Assembly (NCBI GenBank): GCA_024336345.1
Contig: JANFOG010000001.1
Location: 372,001-436,000 of the forward strand
Source: Mariannaea sp. PMI_226
Taxonomy: Eukaryota > Ascomycota > Sordariomycetes > Hypocreales > Nectriaceae
Length of the DNA stretch: 64,000 nucleotides
Reading direction: 5' to 3'
Shown: piece by piece, positions 60,345-64,000 of the stretch
How the letters are laid out: each line of letters begins with the position of its first letter
Position numbering within the stretch: position 1 is the first letter of the stretch
Notes under the pieces: model-generated
Told to the model about the DNA's origin: nothing
Seen by the model: only the letters and a program-made list of their open reading frames with translations
Database searches by the model: none
Made by a program: the position numbers and the translations under genes

Positions 60345-61245
60345 GTTTGCCACATTGGTACTGCTTTCATATGGTTGTTCAATGTGGTTTTCTAAGGCGT
60401 GGATTGTGGTAGGCGTTATAGGGTTCGACACTGAATGGAATTGGTGATTATCATCTCCAAGGGACTGTCACCACTTTTCATTAGTTACAAGTTTCAATAG
60501 TATCAAGTTTCGTTTTTCTTTACCTGCAACGGTGCAACAAAGACATCTACCTCTATTTGTTATCCAAATGGGAAGCTTCAACTAGTAATATAATAGGAGC
60601 TGTGGTGTTCATGACCTCGATGATGCCACTGCCCGTCCAGACAATCGAGGTTTAGATAACGCAATCGCATGAGTCTACATCACATATCTCAAGAAGGGAC
60701 GACAGAAGTAAATATAAACATAATAATTTCCATTGCACTTGCGTAAGCTCCCTGCTCCGACAAGGACAGGGATGTTCCAAATCAAAACACTTTGCTCATC
60801 ATACATACGTCCCCTATCATATGATTGTGCATGCTGAAAGATGCATGCTGAAATGTGATGTGACAATGCTGGGTGCCCCGAAAATATATGGGGAAATGTA
60901 GTGGCTAAATAAAACAAGGAGTACGAAGAAGATATTTGCAGAACGCTTGAGAACATCATGAAACAATTGAGTATAATCTGTGTTCCTGAAGTTGGAGACA
61001 CATCAACTTTTACTTTTGCAAGGGTAGATGTCGAAGGGCTGTTTCTGTCTTGAGACTTTTGAAGCTGCAAGGTCGGGGATGATACGAGGTGTTTTGAGAC
61101 GACTGTCACTCCCCTAGGCCCCTGTTAATAGCATATGAGGGTTGGTAAATGCAGCATCCCACAGTAACCTGAGCGGGTACTGTGCGTGTGTTGTGTGTGT
61201 GTGTATGTATCTGTGTCGAAATTGGTATTCCGAGAGAGTTGAAGT
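60345..61245. other. Convergent 3' region, Cys-rich gene / MPO1
   Basis: About 900 AT-rich bases. A GT-rich microsatellite lies at 61181-61204. No gene is supported apart from the possible second exon of the neighbouring Cys-rich gene at 60413-60434. Confidence 0.55.
61181..61204. repeat. GT-rich microsatellite downstream of MPO1
   Basis: TGTG repeats with two interruptions, just beyond the MPO1 stop codon. Confidence 0.8.
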
Positions 61246-62009
61246 TTATTGAGCCTTTCCGTTCTTTGATGATGATTTCATCTTTGCAAGCTCCTCCTGA
61301 ACCCGCTTTTCGACGCGAGCTTGAAGCTCGGGTCGATAGCCAAACATGAAGAGTAGCTCAAGCCACACAAACATGGGAGCAAGGAAGACGGCCTGAACAA
61401 GATTGTCCATTAAAGCAGGCGCACGACCCTCGAATAGACCGTGACCAATGAATTGCATTATCCAACTGGCAATATGAAGGATCAAAGCACCCTGAAAGGT
61501 GGATTTTGGATTCTGGGAGCGCAAGTAGTTGCCATAGGCACAACCGCCCATGCAAAATGCACCGAGAATGAAGCCCGCAAACGGCTCGAAGAGAAGATAG
61601 AGAGCAGAGTAAAGAAAAGCAGCAAGTGTGCCCAGGTTAATTTCAAGGTAGGGCACGGTGAGCCAGGAAGGGAGCTCAATGAGGGTTCCAGTGTATGTAG
61701 CCTGAAGAGGTGATGTTAGGACAAGCGGCCTGGACGTTGTGTTCACCGGGAGTTCCGGGTCTGGAAAGGGCAAAAGCCGAGAGAGGGAAGAGGGGATACA
61801 AACCAGTGTAAAGGCAGTGATGAGAATCAAAGGAACGCAGACCATGTGAATGGCGACATTGATCTTGTTATGGTGGTAGGCACCATACTATGAATAGTGG
61901 TTAGAGAGCCAGAAGCAATGATGAAACCGGGGAGGGAGGCAGAAGGACGAGAAAAGTACAGAGTGAGGGCACTTACAAAGGTCAAGTGATGCTCAAGATC
62001 CAAAGTCAT
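61246..62009 (-). CDS. MPO1: MPO1: ER 2-hydroxy fatty acid dioxygenase (DUF962)
   Basis: Mpo1 is an Fe2+-dependent ER membrane dioxygenase that removes C1 from 2-hydroxy fatty acids during phytosphingosine breakdown. Three exons (62009-61977, 61887-61804, 61701-61246) give 190 residues; yeast Mpo1 has 174. Family histidines are present: LEHHLTF, YHHNKINVAIH (His16, His17, His25), His115 and FIGHGLFEGR (His126). Four hydrophobic segments fit the polytopic topology. Intron 2 (61803-61702, 102 nt) is a multiple of three and has no stop, so it could be read through as 34 extra residues. A perfect CTAAC branch site 14 bases before its TTCAG acceptor, and the poor family fit of the extra residues, favour removal. 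Its donor GTTTGT is weak. Confidence 0.92.
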
Positions 62010-64000
62010 GATTGGTAACGAGGAAAGGCAGAGGTTATATCAGATGAAGAGAAGGAGAAGGAGGAAGCGATGAAAGTGAATGAGTGTTGTGAGACTGTGT
62101 GTGTGCCCACCAGTTGGGATAGGTTGAAAATAATAGAGCAAAGCTTGGAGAGAAGGCAAATGGTCCAATTGCGCCACAGTTCGTTCAGGGTGGTCCGTGA
62201 GCAGACAATTCGAGGCTCTGCAGCTCGGGATGGCGTTGGGGGGGATACAGTACGTACTGTGTCCAGAGCGAATGAGTGCTGGGCTCTCAAATAGATTGGG
62301 GAAATGGACGGACGACGGAGACGGAGCAATAAGTTAGGTAAGGTTAGGTGGTAGTTCCTTTTATTAGGCCGTTGTTGATCCAGGCGGCGGCAGGATCCGA
62401 GGCACAGTAGAGCTGAGGGGCAGAGCAGGATTGACGAAGAGGAGGGGCGCTTATTGGATGGGGAACGGTGCTGATTATTATTCTATGTGCATTTGGATGT
62501 CGCACGGAGAGGAGTGAGAGTGAGAAGTGTCGTCGCTGAGTCGGAAGGAGAATGAGACAGGATGGAACAGGGCAAGAAGAGACAAGACGAATCTTGGATT
62601 GAAGAAGAGGGAGAAGAAATGACGAGACGGGCAAACTTGCAGAGGGAAACGATGGACGTTGAGAGGGCGCTTCACTAAAGAGCAAATACGGATGAGAAGT
62701 GGGTAAAAAAAAGAGGAGACGGGGTGTGAGCGGAGGGGACGGGGAAGGGAGGGGGAGAAGGGCTTTAAGAAAAGGATGAAAGTAATGGGAGAGGAAGAAG
62801 TAGAAGACGAAAAAGCAGGAAGAGAGAGAACTCGGGAATGCAGAGCAATCGGGTGCTGTGTGTTGTGTCGATGGGGATGGCCAACAAGAAGAAGTCTCCA
62901 GAAAGTACCTCTGGTGGCAAGCATGTGCTTTTTGTTTTTCGAGCCCTGGGGTGGTTGTTTAGAAATGGCACACACAGCGCGGGGCTGTCCACCTAGCCAT
63001 TGATACCGCGATAATCTGTAGTTACTGTACATAGTAAGGGTGCTTGCTGTATGTTTAAGCTAACTGGCAGACTGACAGGCTGGCAAGGCATGTGGATTGT
63101 ACCTTGTCCTGGTTCTTCATCAATTGGACGGATGCTTCCCTCTAAGCAACGGCAATATGACATCTACCGAAGGCACTTGAAAGTAAAATACGAGAGAATT
63201 GAGATCGACCCAAAGTTCCAACGCGACAGGATCTAGTCACATCTCTATTAAAAATAGCAGCCAATTCACATAAGCATCATGGAGCCTTGATGGGTAAGCG
63301 TCATGTTTCAAACACAGTCAAGATTTTAGACATGTTCTCTTTGAGAAGAGAAAAAAAAACAGGAGAAAAAAAAAATATACACCAAACAAAACAAAACAAT
63401 GCCCTCGCCCTCCCTGCTGCTTCTCTTTCCCCAGACTTGAATCGCACCGTCTCTAGCGTTCTCCCCGGGTGTCAGGTCATATTTCGGGTCTACGGCCTCC
63501 TGGTCTAAACAGAAAGAGACGGATCCCCAGCGATGAAGCTGCATGATTCGCTCAAGTCCCCGGTCCAGAACAACATGGAGCATCTGAAGCCCATCTCCTC
63601 ATAAGAAAGCGAGCACGATATCAGCTTCCGCATCTGGACAACGGTGACTCGCTAATCCCTGCGAAATTGCAAGCTCATTAACTACTTCGTTCTGTTCCCT
63701 GAACAAAGGACTTCTAGCACAGGTACCTTGCACTACTGTAGGTACCATAATCTGTACCAATCAGTTATGAAAGGGCGCTCCATACATGGTAAGTACCTTA
63801 TGGTCAGAAAGGCACTAAGAAACTACCTACCGATGCACTGATTCAGCACTACTGCGTCGTTGGAACATGACCTGGGCGATGGGGAGGACTGCATCCATCG
63901 TGTGCGCTGCGCTCTGGTACGACACTGATGCGTACGACACTGATGCAGTAGCCTCTCCCCCTGTCATTCACTCATGGCCTTGCCAGATGAAAGCTATCAA
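62010..64000. other. MPO1 upstream region to window edge
   Basis: About 2 kb. The first kilobase is purine-rich on the plus strand (CT-rich for MPO1), a typical promoter and leader. AGGTACCT occurs at 63721 and TACATAGTA at 63028. A minus-strand open frame at 62478-63032 is low-complexity Ser/Phe/Leu sequence created by the CT-rich tract. No gene is supported. Confidence 0.5.

Noticed and set aside
62478..63032. 184-codon minus-strand frame with Ser/Phe/Leu-rich sequence
   Set aside because: Produced by the pyrimidine-rich promoter of MPO1; no family motif and no plausible start context.

Overview
The window reads as a nuclear segment of a filamentous ascomycete (Pezizomycotina, most likely a Sordariomycete close to Hypocreales). 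Evidence: compact genes with short introns (roughly 50-140 nt) that have GTRNGT donors, CTAAC/CTGAC branch sites and YAG acceptors; a 2,167-residue adenylate cyclase of the Ras-association/LRR/PP2C/cyclase type; a CreB-type deubiquitinase; a BAH-PHD protein of the EPR-1/BP1 type; and a DUF3602 protein. I cannot assign a genus. No plasmid, phage, CRISPR or intact transposon is visible.

Layout, left to right: the 5' part of dynamitin (dynactin p50, minus strand, runs off the left edge); an RTC4-domain gene (+); an intracellular GH13 maltase (-) with a TATA box and three CreA-type words upstream; a tRNA-Thr(TGT); a 4-kb upstream region leading into adenylate cyclase (+); ALG12 mannosyltransferase (-); YOS1 (+) with an 8-nt micro-exon; creB (-) with a 14-nt micro-exon; a 6.5-kb gene-poor stretch; mitochondrial carrier PIC2 (-); a small CBS-domain protein (+); a lipocalin-like protein (-); an atypical extended SDR (-); a second gene-poor stretch of 6.3 kb; cytoplasmic asparaginyl-tRNA synthetase (-); F-actin capping protein beta (-); the BAH-PHD reader (-); ATG22 (-); a DUF3602 protein (-); a Cys-rich hypothetical (+); and MPO1 (-). 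Exon structures were built by hand from splice signals. For every multi-exon gene except RTC4 the spliced lengths close on a whole number of codons and the junctions restore family motifs.

Most genes are housekeeping genes with no operon-like logic. One loose theme is carbon and nutrient signalling: maltase with CreA-type words, adenylate cyclase, and the CreB deubiquitinase that acts in carbon catabolite repression. I treat this as a coincidence worth checking, not a cluster.

I did not find a clear new biological system. The signals I would look at first are: short exact words (AGGTACCT, TACATAGTA, TACGGAGTA) that recur far above chance and only between genes; a 37-bp perfect palindromic element flanked by 6-bp direct repeats at 33186-33234; two micro-exons, one placing the catalytic cysteine codon of CreB across an intron; a stopless in-frame intron in MPO1; a PHD finger split by about 150 residues in the BAH-PHD protein; and an SDR that lacks its catalytic tyrosine.
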